Of a stretch of DNA of 39,577 bases, positions 7,572 to 17,200 are shown in pieces (positions within the stretch are counted from its first letter, which is position 1; each line of letters begins with the position of its first letter). This DNA comes from an uncultured Bacillota bacterium (GTDB taxonomy: Bacteria; Bacillota; Clostridia; Oscillospirales; Oscillospiraceae): NCBI GenBank assembly GCA_947383275.1, contig CANDCW010000019.1, positions 1 through 39,577 on the forward strand. The letters are read 5' to 3'. Made by a program: the position numbers and the translations under genes. The notes below the pieces were generated by a model. That model saw only the letters and a program-made list of their open reading frames with translations. It made no database searches and had not been told where the DNA came from.

Positions 7572-7760
7572 ATGGCCAAATGCGAATTCTGCGACAAGGG
7601 CGTGACCTTTGGCATTAAGGTTTCCCACTCCCACCGCCGCTCCAACCGCGCCTGGAAGCCCAACGTGAAGCGGGTCAAGGCGATCGTGAATGGCACCCCC
7701 ACTCACGTCTACGTCTGCACCAGATGCCTCCGTTCCGGTAAGGTCACCCGCGCTGTGTAA
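7572..7760 (+). CDS. rpmB: 50S ribosomal protein L28
   Basis: A structural protein of the large ribosomal subunit. The 62-residue product is a zinc-binding L28, with the pairs Cys4/Cys7 (CEFC) and Cys52/Cys55 (CTRC) that form a four-cysteine site, and the conserved VSHSHRRSNRAWKPNVKRV core. GAGGAGG lies 8-9 nt upstream of the ATG. It is transcribed alone, between its own promoter and a strong terminator. Confidence 0.98.
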   Translation: MAKCEFCDKGVTFGIKVSHSHRRSNRAWKPNVKRVKAIVNGTPTHVYVCTRCLRSGKVTRAV

Positions 7761-7767
7761 TGGAACA

Positions 7768-7806
7768 TAAAAAATCCCCCGTGCTTGGCACGGGGGATTT
7801 TTTATC
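7768..7806 (+). terminator. Intrinsic terminator of rpmB
   Basis: ATCCCCCGTGC-TTG-GCACGGGGGAT followed by TTTTTT. The A run before the stem means it could also act in the opposite direction. Confidence 0.95.
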
Positions 7807-7837
7807 TGCTGCGGATGTAGAATCGGGCCGGAAGCGA

Positions 7838-7866
7838 TTGACAGCGGACCGCTCCTCGATTATACT
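7838..7866 (+). promoter_or_regulatory. Sigma-A promoter for hprK-glk
   Basis: Perfect TTGACA (7838-7843), 17-nt spacer, TATACT (7861-7866). Transcription would start about 65 nt before hprK. Confidence 0.85.
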
Positions 7867-7936
7867 AAATAGGAAAATGCCGGGGGGTCAAGCCCTGCGC
7901 GGTAGTGCACAATACACAGCGAGAGGAGATCGATCA

Positions 7937-8893
7937 ATGGCGGAACAGGAAAAAAGCGTGAAATTGGGAGAGGTCATCCGGGAGTTTAACCTGGAGATCC
8001 TGCGCACGGCCCCCGATTATGAAAATGTGCCCCTGCGGGCCTTGGATATTAACCGGCCCGGCCTGCCCCTGACGGGCTTTTTTGAACACTTCGACACAGA
8101 GCGGCTGCTGCTTATTGGCCTTACGGAGCACACGTTCCTCAGGGACCTGACACCGGAAGAGCGGCGGGAGCGTTTTGACAAGCTGATGTCCTACCCGGTG
8201 CCCGCCCTGATTCTCACCCGGGGGCTGGACCTGCCTGAGGAGTGCATGGAGATGGCGGAGAAGCACAACCGGACAGTGCTGCGCTCCACCTTGCAGACGT
8301 CTATGTTTATGAGCGCCCTGATCAGCAGCTTATACAACAAATTGGCCCCTCAAATTACCCGCTCCGGCGTTATGCTGGAGATTTACGGCGAGGGCGTGCT
8401 GATCCAAGGCGAGTCCGGCGTGGGCAAAAGCGAGGTAGCCATTGAGCTGCTCAAGCGGGGACACCGGTTGGTGGCGGACGACGCAGTGGAGATCAAGGAG
8501 ACCAGCCGCCACACCCTGATGGCCACCTCTCCCGAGCTGATCCGGGGCTACATGGAACTGCGGGGCATTGGCGTCATTGATATCAGCCGCCTGCTGGGGA
8601 TGGGCGCGATCAAGCCCGCCCAGGAAATCGATCTGGTGGTGAATCTGGAGCCCTGGAACGACAAAGCGGTGTATGACCGCTTTGGGCTGGAGTCCCACTT
8701 TACCGAGATCCTCAGCGTGCAGGTGCCGTATATTACTATCCCGGTGAAGCCGGGGCGGAATCTGGCAAGCATCGTGGAGGTGGCCGCCATGAATAACCGC
8801 AACCGGAAGCTGGGCCACAACGCGGCCCAGGAGCTGACCAACCGTATGGATGCGCTGTTTGCGCAGCAATTAGAAGAAGGAGGAGCAAACTAA
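7937..8893 (+). CDS. hprK: HPr kinase/phosphorylase
   Basis: Phosphorylates and dephosphorylates Ser46 of HPr (or Crh), the signal for carbon catabolite control in low-GC Gram-positives. The 318-residue protein has an N-terminal MurE-like lobe and a C-terminal kinase lobe. The Walker A is GESGVGKS (158-165), followed by LVADDAVEI (about 178-186) and the HPrK signature ELRGIGVIDI. The ATG at 7937 has GAGGAG about 8 nt before it; the open frame extends upstream through the promoter but is not coding there. The glucokinase ATG follows its stop codon directly (TAAATG), so the two are translationally linked. No ptsH is in the window. Confidence 0.97.
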   Translation: MAEQEKSVKLGEVIREFNLEILRTAPDYENVPLRALDINRPGLPLTGFFEHFDTERLLLIGLTEHTFLRDLTPEERRERFDKLMSYPVPALILTRGLDLPEECMEMAEKHNRTVLRSTLQTSMFMSALISSLYNKLAPQITRSGVMLEIYGEGVLIQGESGVGKSEVAIELLKRGHRLVADDAVEIKETSRHTLMATSPELIRGYMELRGIGVIDISRLLGMGAIKPAQEIDLVVNLEPWNDKAVYDRFGLESHFTEILSVQVPYITIPVKPGRNLASIVEVAAMNNRNRKLGHNAAQELTNRMDALFAQQLEEGGAN

Positions 8894-9850
8894 ATGTATT
8901 ATATCGGGATTGACGTAGGCGGCACCAATCTGGTGGCTGGACTGGTAAATGAGCTGGGGCACATTTTTAATCAGGTGACTACGCCGGTTTCTAAAGACAT
9001 GACTGCGGAGCAGTTCGGCGCGGAACTGGTACGTATGTCCCGCCGGCTGTGCGAGGTGGGGGAGATCGACCCCGCCAAAATTGAGTCTGTGGGTATGGGC
9101 CTGCCCGGCGCGGTGGACAACAAGGCGGGGCTGTTCGTCCAGAACCCCAATATGCCCTTCCGGGATAAGAACGTGCCCCTGCGGGAGATGTTCCAAAAGG
9201 AGTGGGATATCCCTGTGTTCCTGGGCAATGACGCCAACTGCGCGGCAGTGGGCGAGTACTGGGCCGGTGCGGCTAAGGGCTGCGACCCGGTGGTGATGGT
9301 TACCCTGGGCACCGGTATCGGCGGGGGCCTGATTGTCGATGGCAAGCTGTTTACCGGCTTTTCCAATGCGGGCATGGAGATTGGCCACATGATTATTCAG
9401 CCTAACGGCATCCTGTGCGGCTGCGGCGGCCGGGGGTGCTGGGAGCGGTACGGCTCCGCCACCGCCTTAATCCAGCTTGCCCGGCTGGAAATGGAGCGGG
9501 ACCGGACCAGCGAGATGTGGGCCATTGTGGACGGGGACAGCTACAAGGTCAGCGGCCGCACCACCTTCCAAGCCGCCCGCCTGGGCGATCCTGCGGCCAA
9601 GCGGGTGTTGAGCCAGTACCTGCGGGGACTGGCCATCGGCATGATTAACCTGATTAACATTCTCCAGCCTGAGATTATTTGCCTGGGCGGCGGCGTGAGC
9701 AACGCCGAGGACGATCTGCTGCTGAACCCCCTGCGCGAGCTGGTCTGGCAGGGCTGCTTCGACAAGGAGCACCGGGTCCGCATTGAGAAAGCGTCCCTGG
9801 GTAACAACGCCGGCGTGGTCGGCGCGGCCCTGCTGTGTAATTTGGTGTAA
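8894..9850 (+). CDS. glcK: ROK-family glucokinase
   Basis: Phosphorylates glucose with ATP to glucose 6-phosphate. The 318-residue protein starts with the ATP-binding IGIDVGGTNLVAGLV. It carries GNDANCAAVGEYWAGAAKG with the catalytic Asp, VTLGTGIGGGLIVDGKL, and the ROK zinc motif GHMIIQPNGILCGCGGRGCWE (Cys175, Cys177 and Cys182). Absence of an N-terminal helix-turn-helix marks it as a kinase rather than a ROK repressor. It abuts hprK without a gap and ends at a strong terminator, so carbon-control kinase and glucokinase form one operon. Specificity for glucose over other hexoses is from family resemblance. Confidence 0.92.
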   Translation: MYYIGIDVGGTNLVAGLVNELGHIFNQVTTPVSKDMTAEQFGAELVRMSRRLCEVGEIDPAKIESVGMGLPGAVDNKAGLFVQNPNMPFRDKNVPLREMFQKEWDIPVFLGNDANCAAVGEYWAGAAKGCDPVVMVTLGTGIGGGLIVDGKLFTGFSNAGMEIGHMIIQPNGILCGCGGRGCWERYGSATALIQLARLEMERDRTSEMWAIVDGDSYKVSGRTTFQAARLGDPAAKRVLSQYLRGLAIGMINLINILQPEIICLGGGVSNAEDDLLLNPLRELVWQGCFDKEHRVRIEKASLGNNAGVVGAALLCNLV

Positions 9851-9859
9851 CGAAGCCAG

Positions 9860-9891
9860 AGGCCCGGGTACTGCCCGGGCCTTAAATTTTT
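9860..9891 (+). terminator. Intrinsic terminator after glcK
   Basis: AGGCCCGGG-TACTG-CCCGGGCCT followed by TAAATTTTT, 10 nt after the stop codon. Confidence 0.9.
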
Positions 9892-9901
9892 CCCAACCCT
9901 A

Positions 9902-9930
9902 TTCTATTTTCCTCCCAAATCTGCTATAAT
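9902..9930 (+). promoter_or_regulatory. Probable promoter for the murB operon
   Basis: A perfect TATAAT at 9925-9930 lies 34 nt before the murB start. The -35 position (9902-9907, TTCTAT) is poor, so the call rests on the -10 box and on its place just after a terminator. Confidence 0.5.
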
Positions 9931-9964
9931 CAACTGATACACTTTTCTCTGTTTGGGAGGGCCT

Positions 9965-10867
9965 ATGGAACGACTGGAAAAACTGTTGAGGGAGCGCTGC
10001 CCGCTGCTGGAGCTGCGGGTGGACGAGCCCATGTCCAAACACACCACCTTTCGAATCGGCGGGCCGGCGGCGCTAATGGGCCTGCCCAAGTCGGCGGGTG
10101 AGGCGCGTATGGCGGTGAAAGCCGCCCGGGAGCTGGCAGTGGAACCCTTTTTCCTGGGGAACGGGAGCAACCTGCTGGTGGCGGACGAGGGCTATCCCGG
10201 TTTTATCATGAAGCTAACCGGGGATTTTGACGAGATCAGGGAGGTCGGCCAGGGGCTGGAGGCGGGGAGCGCGGCGCCGCTGTCCCGGTTGTCCGGGCGG
10301 GCACTGGAGCTGGGCCTGACCGGCCTGGAGTTCGCTGGCGGCATCCCCGGCAGCGTAGGCGGGGCGGTGATGATGAACGCCGGGGCCTACGGCGGGGAGA
10401 CGGCCCAGGTGCTGGAGTCGGTTGCTTTCCTGGACGAGGAGGGAGAGGTCCGCACCCTTCCCGCCTCGGAGTGTGGGTTTGGTTACCGGCACAGCGTTTT
10501 CTCCAATCGAAAATGCCTGATCCTGAAGGCGCGGTTTCAGCTGAAGCAGGGGGATGGGGATGCTGTCAAGGCCCGCATGGACGAGCTGACCGCCCAGCGG
10601 AAAGCGAAGCAGCCGCTGGAGTACCCCAGCGCCGGCTCTATGTTCAAGCGGCCCCCGGGGCACTTTGCCGCAGCCCTCATCGACCAGTGCGGGCTGAAAG
10701 GACTTGCCGTGGGCGGTGCCCAGGTGTCGGAAAAGCATGCCGGGTTCGTAGTGAACCGGGGGGGCGCCACCTGCGCTGATGTGCTGGAGCTGGTGCGCCA
10801 GGTGAAGGCGCGGGTCCTGAGCCAGACCGGCGTGGAGCTGGAGATGGAGGTCAGGGTTCTGCAATAA
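9965..10867 (+). CDS. murB: UDP-N-acetylenolpyruvoylglucosamine reductase
   Basis: NADPH- and FAD-dependent enzyme that reduces UDP-GlcNAc-enolpyruvate to UDP-MurNAc, the second committed step of peptidoglycan synthesis. The 300-residue product is a type IIb MurB: HTTFRIGGPA and FLGNGSNLL (FAD domain), GLEFAGGIPGSVGGAVMMNA, the catalytic-serine segment PSAGSMFKRP, and a C-terminal GGAQVSEKHAGFVVN. The start is the ATG at 9965 with GGGAGG 4-5 nt before it; an in-frame TTG at 9953 lies within that site. It heads a plus-strand run in which all genes to the second mgtC are closely spaced. Confidence 0.97.
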   Translation: MERLEKLLRERCPLLELRVDEPMSKHTTFRIGGPAALMGLPKSAGEARMAVKAARELAVEPFFLGNGSNLLVADEGYPGFIMKLTGDFDEIREVGQGLEAGSAAPLSRLSGRALELGLTGLEFAGGIPGSVGGAVMMNAGAYGGETAQVLESVAFLDEEGEVRTLPASECGFGYRHSVFSNRKCLILKARFQLKQGDGDAVKARMDELTAQRKAKQPLEYPSAGSMFKRPPGHFAAALIDQCGLKGLAVGGAQVSEKHAGFVVNRGGATCADVLELVRQVKARVLSQTGVELEMEVRVLQ

Positions 10868-10889
10868 ACGTGCTGCAAAAGAGAGGGAT

Positions 10890-11756
10890 ATGATGGAATT
10901 TGTCATTATTTCCGGTTTATCCGGGGCGGGAAAGAGCAAGACGGCCTCCTTCATGGAGGATATGGGCTACTTCTGCGTGGACAATTTGCCCGCGCCCCTG
11001 ATTCCCAAGTTCGCCGAACTGGGCATGGCGGGCTCCGGGGAGTATGACCGGGTGGCGCTGGTCAGCGACGTCCGGGCGGGCACCAATTTTGAAGGACTGT
11101 TTCAGGCCCTGAATACCCTGGAAGCCATGAAATGCACCTACCGAATTCTGTTTATCGACGCGGACGACGGCGTCATCATCAAGCGATACAAGGAGACCCG
11201 CAGGGCCCATCCCCTGGCGGAGGAGGCCGACAGCCTGGAGGAGGCGATTGCCTTGGAGCGGCGGATGCTCGCTCCCCTGCGGGAGCGGGCGGATAAGATT
11301 GTGGACACCACCAACCTGCCCACAGCCAAGTTGAAGGGAGTTTTACGGCAGATGTTCGGCCGGGCCGGAAGATACCAGGGGCGGATGGAGGTGCGGGTGA
11401 CCTCCTTCGGGTTTAAGCACGGGGTACCCATGGAAGCCGATCTGGTTTTCGATGCCCGCTTCCTGCCCAACCCCTACTATGTCGCCGAGCTGCGCACCCT
11501 CACCGGCCTGGACGCCGGGGTGCGGGACTACGCGTTCCAGGGCGGGCAGGGGGAGGAATTCCTGAAGCGCCTGTGGGATCTGGTGGGCTGGCTGCTGCCG
11601 CAGTACGAGGAGGAGGGCAAAACCTCCCTGGTTGTTGCCGTGGGCTGCACCGGAGGGCACCACCGGTCGGTGGCTGTGGCCCACGCCCTGGCGGAGCGGG
11701 TCAGAGCCCAGGGCTGGCCGGTAGCGGAGAGCCACCGGGACCTGGGACGGAATTGA
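10890..11756 (+). CDS. rapZ: RapZ/YvcJ-family nucleotide-binding protein
   Basis: P-loop NTPase-like protein. In E. coli RapZ is an RNA-binding adapter controlling GlmZ and glucosamine-6-phosphate synthase; in Firmicutes the homologue YvcJ binds nucleotides and its role is less clear. The 288-residue product has Walker A GLSGAGKS (9-16), the family segment GYFCVDNLPAPLIPKF, the LFIDADDGVIIKRYKETRRAHPL block and the C-terminal VAVGCTGGHHRSVAVA. RBS is GAGAGGGA; an ATG three bases later is an equal start. It sits in the conserved rapZ-yvcK-whiA order. Confidence 0.95.
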   Translation: MMEFVIISGLSGAGKSKTASFMEDMGYFCVDNLPAPLIPKFAELGMAGSGEYDRVALVSDVRAGTNFEGLFQALNTLEAMKCTYRILFIDADDGVIIKRYKETRRAHPLAEEADSLEEAIALERRMLAPLRERADKIVDTTNLPTAKLKGVLRQMFGRAGRYQGRMEVRVTSFGFKHGVPMEADLVFDARFLPNPYYVAELRTLTGLDAGVRDYAFQGGQGEEFLKRLWDLVGWLLPQYEEEGKTSLVVAVGCTGGHHRSVAVAHALAERVRAQGWPVAESHRDLGRN

Positions 11757-11788
11757 CGAGATATTGCGGGAAGGAAAAGAGGAGTGTT

Positions 11789-12829
11789 ATGCCTGATACC
11801 TATCCTGCCCTGCACCAGTGGGAGCGGGGGCCCAAGATCGTCGCCATCGGCGGCGGGACGGGGCTGTCCACCATGCTGAGGGGGCTGAAAAAGTACACAA
11901 AAAACCTCACCGCCGTTGTCACGGTAGCGGACAACGGCGGCGGTTCCGGCGTGCTGCGCAACGACCTGGGAATGCCCCCGCCGGGGGATATCCGCCACTG
12001 CATGGAGGCTCTGGCCAACACCGAGCCTGTGATGGAAAAGCTGCTTACCTATCGCTTTCCTGAGGGGGTGCTGAGGGGCCAGTCCTTTGGCAATCTGATT
12101 CTGGCGGCCCTCAACGGGATTACCGGCTCCTTTGAGGAGGCAGTGGCCGAAATGAGCCACGTCCTGGCCATTACGGGCCAGGTGATCCCGGTAACCAGTG
12201 CCGACGTACAACTGGAGGCCGTCTTTGAAAACGATGCCCGGATAGTGGGGGAATCCCAAATTGCCGCGTTTAAGAAGGAGCAGGACTGCCGCATCCACCA
12301 TGTGAACCTGATCCCGCGGAATGCCAAGGCCACTCCTACGGCGCTGAAGGCCATCGGGGAGGCGGATCTGATTCTGCTGGGGCCAGGGAGCTTGTATACC
12401 AGCATCATACCCAACCTTCTGGTGGAGGGAGTGGCCCAGGCTATTGCCCGGTCGGACGCCCCAAAGCTGTACATTTGCAACATCATGACCCAGGACGGAG
12501 AGACGGAGGGCTACACCGCCGGCGACCATCTGGAGGCTCTGCTGGCCCACGGGGGGCCGGGGCTGGTGGATTTGTGCCTGGCCAATTCCGCCCCGGTGCG
12601 TCCGGGGCTGCTGGAGAAATACCGGGTGGAGGATGCCGTGCCCCTGGCGGTGGACCGGGAACGGATTGCCTCCCTGGGGCCGGAGCTGGTGGAGCGTCCG
12701 GTGGCGTCGGAAAACGGCAACTATGCCCGCCACGACCCGGACCGACTGGCCCAAGCCGTTTTAGAGGTCTACCGCGGCCGCGCGGTGCGTATTTTCCGCG
12801 GTGCGCGCCGGTATATATTGGAGGAGTAA
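11789..12829 (+). CDS. yvcK: YvcK/CofD-like gluconeogenesis and cell-shape factor
   Basis: Binds UDP-sugars and is needed for growth on gluconeogenic carbon and for correct cell-wall synthesis in Bacillus, where it affects penicillin-binding protein placement. The 346-residue protein has the CofD-type fold: IVAIGGGTGLSTML at the N-terminus, TVADNGGGSGVLRNDL, and the GPGSLYTSIIPNLLV segment. The ATG at 11789 has GAGGAG 4-5 nt before it; the frame is open upstream into rapZ but that part is a shadow. The stop and the whiA ATG are 3 nt apart. Confidence 0.95.
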   Translation: MPDTYPALHQWERGPKIVAIGGGTGLSTMLRGLKKYTKNLTAVVTVADNGGGSGVLRNDLGMPPPGDIRHCMEALANTEPVMEKLLTYRFPEGVLRGQSFGNLILAALNGITGSFEEAVAEMSHVLAITGQVIPVTSADVQLEAVFENDARIVGESQIAAFKKEQDCRIHHVNLIPRNAKATPTALKAIGEADLILLGPGSLYTSIIPNLLVEGVAQAIARSDAPKLYICNIMTQDGETEGYTAGDHLEALLAHGGPGLVDLCLANSAPVRPGLLEKYRVEDAVPLAVDRERIASLGPELVERPVASENGNYARHDPDRLAQAVLEVYRGRAVRIFRGARRYILEE

Positions 12830-12832
12830 GAG

Positions 12833-13720
12833 ATGTCCTTTGCGGGAGATGCAAAAAGTGAGCTTTGCCGCGTCCCCCTGAGCCGCAGATGCTGCGCCCA
12901 GGCGGAGGCTTATGGGGTGCTGCTCTACTGCAACATGTTTAGTCCCTCCCGGGTTCGGATCGTCACGGAAAACGGCCCCTTTGCCCAGCGCCTGCCCGCC
13001 CTGTTCAGAAAGGCGTTTCAGCTCGCCTTTGACCGCCTGCCCGAGGGAGGCGGGAAACAGGTTTTCACCGTTGATGATCCGGACAAGCTGATCGCCCTTC
13101 ACCAGGCGTTCGGTTCCGACCCGAGGGCGCTGGCCCTTCATGTCAACTTTGCCATGCTGGAGGAGCCCTGCTGCCGGGCGTCCTTCCTCCGGGGGGCATT
13201 TCTGGCGGGCGGGTCGGTGACGGACCCCCGCAAGGGCTACCACCTGGAGCTGGCCACCTCTCACCACAGCGTAAGCCGGGAGGTGCTGGCCCTTATGCGC
13301 GAGCTGGACCAGGAGCCAAAATCTGCCCAGCGCAAGGGAAACGCGGTGATCTATTTCAAACAGAACGAGCGGATTGAGGACTTCCTCACCTGCATCGGCG
13401 CGCCGCTGGCAGCCATGGAGGTGATGAACGCCAAGCTGGAGCGGGATCTGCGGGGGAGCGTCAACCGCCGGGTGAACTGCGACGCCGCTAACCTGGATAA
13501 GGCGGTGGAGGCGGCAATGTCCCAAGTGGAGGCCATCCGCCGCCTGGAGGCGGGCGGAACCCTGATTACCCTCCCGGATAAGCTCCGGGAGGTGGCCGCC
13601 CTGCGCCTGGCCCACCCGGAGGACACCTTGTCCCAGCTGGCCGGGCGGTGCGACCCGCCCATAACAAAATCGGCCTTGAACCATCGGCTGCGCAAGCTGA
13701 TGGAGCTGGGAAAGGAGTAG
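12833..13720 (+). CDS. whiA: WhiA DNA-binding protein
   Basis: Sporulation/cell-division regulator family, found in nearly all Gram-positive bacteria, with a degenerate LAGLIDADG homing-endonuclease fold and a C-terminal helix-turn-helix. In the 295-residue product the N-terminal SFAGDAKSELCRV and the LRGAFLAGGSVTDPRKGYHLE block (LAGLIDADG-like) are followed by the C-terminal LREVAALRLAHPEDTLSQLA and TKSALNHRLRKLMEL, the HTH. RBS GGAGGAG ends 7 nt before the ATG. In Bacillus the next gene is crh; here a GNAT gene and dnaE follow instead. Confidence 0.96.
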   Translation: MSFAGDAKSELCRVPLSRRCCAQAEAYGVLLYCNMFSPSRVRIVTENGPFAQRLPALFRKAFQLAFDRLPEGGGKQVFTVDDPDKLIALHQAFGSDPRALALHVNFAMLEEPCCRASFLRGAFLAGGSVTDPRKGYHLELATSHHSVSREVLALMRELDQEPKSAQRKGNAVIYFKQNERIEDFLTCIGAPLAAMEVMNAKLERDLRGSVNRRVNCDAANLDKAVEAAMSQVEAIRRLEAGGTLITLPDKLREVAALRLAHPEDTLSQLAGRCDPPITKSALNHRLRKLMELGKE

Positions 13721-13724
13721 TGTG

Positions 13725-14210
13725 ATGTCAAATTGTACCTTTCGCCCCGCCGTGCCCGGCGATGAGGCGCTGATCCTGGACTTTATCCGCACCCTGGCGG
13801 ATTACGAGCATATGTCCGATCAGGTTGTGGCTACCCCGGAGGTTCTTCGGGAATGGCTTTTTGAGAAGAGAACGGCGGAGGTGATCTTTGCCGAAGCTGA
13901 GGGGAGGGCAGTGGGATACGCCCTGTTTTTCTACAACTTCTCCACGTTCCTGGGCCGGGCGGGCATCTACCTGGAGGATCTGCTTGTCCTGCCCGAGGAG
14001 CGGGGGAAAGGTTATGGCAAGAGGCTGCTGAAGGAGCTGGCCCGTATCACGGTGGAGCGGGGCTGCGGCCGGCTGGAGTGGGCCTGCCTGGACTGGAACC
14101 GGCCCTCCATTGACTTCTATACCAAAAGAATGCGCGCCGTCCCCATGGACGAGTGGACGGTGTACCGCCTGACGGGGGAGACCCTGGAAGCGGCGGCAAA
14201 GCCGGAGTAG
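13725..14210 (+). CDS. GNAT N-acetyltransferase, diamine/SSAT-like
   Basis: Acetyl-CoA-dependent acetyltransferase. The 161-residue protein has the GNAT core: YLEDLLVLPEERGKGYGKRL (motif A with the R/Q-x-x-G-x-G/A acetyl-CoA loop as RGKGYG), then GRLEWACLDWNRPSIDFY and a conserved tail PMDEWTVYRL. That combination is typical of spermidine/spermine N1-acetyltransferase-like and related small-amine GNATs, so a polyamine or amino-acid-derived amine is a fair guess only. The ATG at 13725 has AAAGGAG 7 nt before it. It overlaps no neighbour and lies between whiA and dnaE in the same operon. Confidence 0.88.
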   Translation: MSNCTFRPAVPGDEALILDFIRTLADYEHMSDQVVATPEVLREWLFEKRTAEVIFAEAEGRAVGYALFFYNFSTFLGRAGIYLEDLLVLPEERGKGYGKRLLKELARITVERGCGRLEWACLDWNRPSIDFYTKRMRAVPMDEWTVYRLTGETLEAAAKPE

Positions 14211-14258
14211 CGGCGCAATGGGCCCCTGCGGGGAAGAGAGAAAAAGGAGGAATGGGCC

Positions 14259-17200
14259 ATGTCCTTTGTCCACTTGCACTTACATACGGAATTCTCCCTG
14301 CTGGACGGCGCCTGCCGGATCAAGCAGCTGGTAGAGCGGGTAAAGGGGATGGGGCAGGAGGCGGTGGCGATTACAGACCACGGCTGCATGTACGGTGTCA
14401 TCGACTTCTACCGCGCTTGTAAGGCGGCTGGGATCAAGCCCATTATCGGCTGCGAGGTCTATGTGGCCCCCCGGGGCCGTACCCGCTTCCAAAAGGTGCA
14501 TGAATTCGACTCCAATTATAGCCACTTGATCCTCTTGTGCCGGAACGAGGAGGGCTACCGGAACCTGTCCTATATGGTATCAAAGGCGTATCTGGAGGGG
14601 TTTTACATCAGACCCAGGATCGACCTGGACCTGCTGCGGGAGCACGCGGGAGGACTGATTGCCTGTTCCGCCTGCGTGTCGGGAGAGATACCCAAGCTGC
14701 TGCTGGCGGGGGAGTACGACCGTGCCAGGGAGGTAGCCCTGGAGATGCGGGCCCTCTTCGGGGAGGACGGCTATTATTTGGAGATGCAGGACCACGGCCT
14801 GGCGGCCCAGAAAAAAGTGAATCCCGAAATAGTCCGACTCAGCCAGGAGACGGGCATTCCCCTAATCGCCACCAACGACGCCCACTATCTCCGCCGGGAG
14901 GACGCGGAGACGCAGGATATCCTGATGTGCATTCAGATGGGGAAAACCCTGGACGACCCGGGCCGGATGCGCTTTGAGACCCGGGAGCTGTTTGTGAAAT
15001 CGGAGGCGGAAATGGCCTCCCTGTTTCCGGACCACTCCGAGGCCATTGAGAACACGGCGAAGGTAGCCCGGCTGTGCAATCTGGAATTTGAGTTTGGCAA
15101 ATACCACCTGCCCCTGTTCCGCCTTCCGGAGGGACGGACGGACGGGGACGCTTACTTTGAAGAGCTCTGTCTGGGCGGTTTTGCCCGGCGCTACCCGGAT
15201 CAGCCCCCGGGCCACCTCAAACAGCTCCGCTATGAGATGGACATGATCCGCAAGATGGGCTTTGTGGATTACTTCCTCATCGTTTCCGACTTTATTGGCT
15301 ATGCCAAGGGGCAGGGCATTCCGGTAGGGCCGGGGCGGGGATCGGCGGCGGGGTCCATGGTGGCCTACTGCCTGAACATTACCAACGTGGATCCCATGGA
15401 GTACGGCCTATACTTTGAGCGCTTCCTCAATCCGGAGCGGGTGTCTATGCCCGATATCGACATAGACTTCTGCCCCCGCCGGCGACAGGAGGTCATTGAT
15501 TACGTCAAGGGCAAGTATGGCGAGGACCATGTGGCCCAGATTGTCACCTTCGGCACCATGGCGGCACGGGGGTCCGTCCGGGACGTGGGGCGGGTGCTGG
15601 GTATGCCATACGGCGAGGTGGACGCCATTGCCAAGCTCATTCCCAGCGGCCCGGGCAATCTGCACGTAACCCTGAAGGAGTCCCTGACTCTGTCCAAACA
15701 GCTCAAGGACGCCTACGACGGCTCCCCCGCCACGAAAAAGCTCATTGACACGGCCATGGCCATTGAGGGTATGCCCCGGAACACTTCCACCCATGCCGCC
15801 GGGGTGGTGATTACCCGCCGTCCGGTGGTGGACTATGTCCCCTTGGCTGCCAACGACGGCCAGCCCGTCACCCAGTATGTCATGACCACCCTGGAAGAAC
15901 TGGGGCTTTTGAAAATGGACTTTCTGGGCCTGCGCAACCTCACCGTATTGGACGACGCGGCCAGAATGGTCAGAACCAGGGAGCCGGGCTTTACGATCGA
16001 CAGCATCCCGGAAAACGATCCGGCCACCATGGCCATGCTCTCAGAGGGCAAGACCTCCGGGGTGTTTCAGGTGGAATCCGCCGGCATGACCGGCGTGTGC
16101 GTAGGGCTGAAGCCCAAGAGCATTGAGGACATCTGCGCCGTCATTGCCCTATACCGTCCCGGGCCCATGGACTCCATTCCCAAATTCCTCGCCTGCGCCC
16201 AGGACCCGGCCAAGGTGACCTACAAGGACCCATCCCTGATTCCCATCCTGTCTGGAACCTACGGCTGCATCGTCTACCAGGAGCAAGTGATCCGCATTTT
16301 CCAGGACCTGGCGGGCTACTCCCTGGGCCAGGCGGACATGGTGCGCCGGGCTATGAGCAAGAAGAAGGTCAAGGAGATTGAAAAGGAGCGGGAGGCCTTC
16401 CTCCACGGCGACCCCAAGCGGAAGATTCCGGGCTGTGTGGCCAACGGCGTGCCCGAGGCGGCGGCCCAGGCTATCTATGACGAGATGTACGACTTTGCCG
16501 AGTATGCGTTCAACAAGTCCCACTCTCTGGTCTACGCCATTGTGTGCTACCAGACCGCCTGGTTCAAGTGCCACCACCCCAAGGAGTACATGGCGGCCCT
16601 GCTCACCTCGGTGCTGGATTCCACTGAGAAGGTGGCTGAGTACATCGCCGAGTGCCGGGACATGGGGATCAAGCTCCTGCCCCCGGACGTAAACCAGTCC
16701 GGGGCCGACTTCACCGTGGTGGGGGAGGGGATCCGCTTCGGGCTGGTGGCCCTGAAGGGAGTGGGCCGGGCATTTATCACCGGACTGCTGGCTGAGCGGG
16801 AGAAAAACGGGCCCTTCGCCGATTTTATGGACTTCTGCGACCGGCTTTTCGACCAGGATATGAACCGGAGGGTGGTTGAGAGCTTGATTAAGAGCGGCGC
16901 TTTCGACGCCATGGGCTGCCGCCGCTCCCAGCTGATGCAGGTCTACGGCCAGGTGCTGGACGGGATTGCCGCCGCCCGGAAGCGCAATGTGGAGGGTCAG
17001 CTGGACCTGTTCGGCCTGGGTGGGGATGAGACGGAGACCGCCCCCCTGCCCGCGCTGGTGCTCCCTGATTTGCCTGAGTACACCCCTCAGGAGCTGATGA
17101 ATATGGAGCGGGAAACCACCGGGCTCTATCTCTCCGGGCACCCTATGGACCAATACCGGGAGCTGGTCCGGCAGCACGGGGCAGTGGCCATCAGCTCCAT

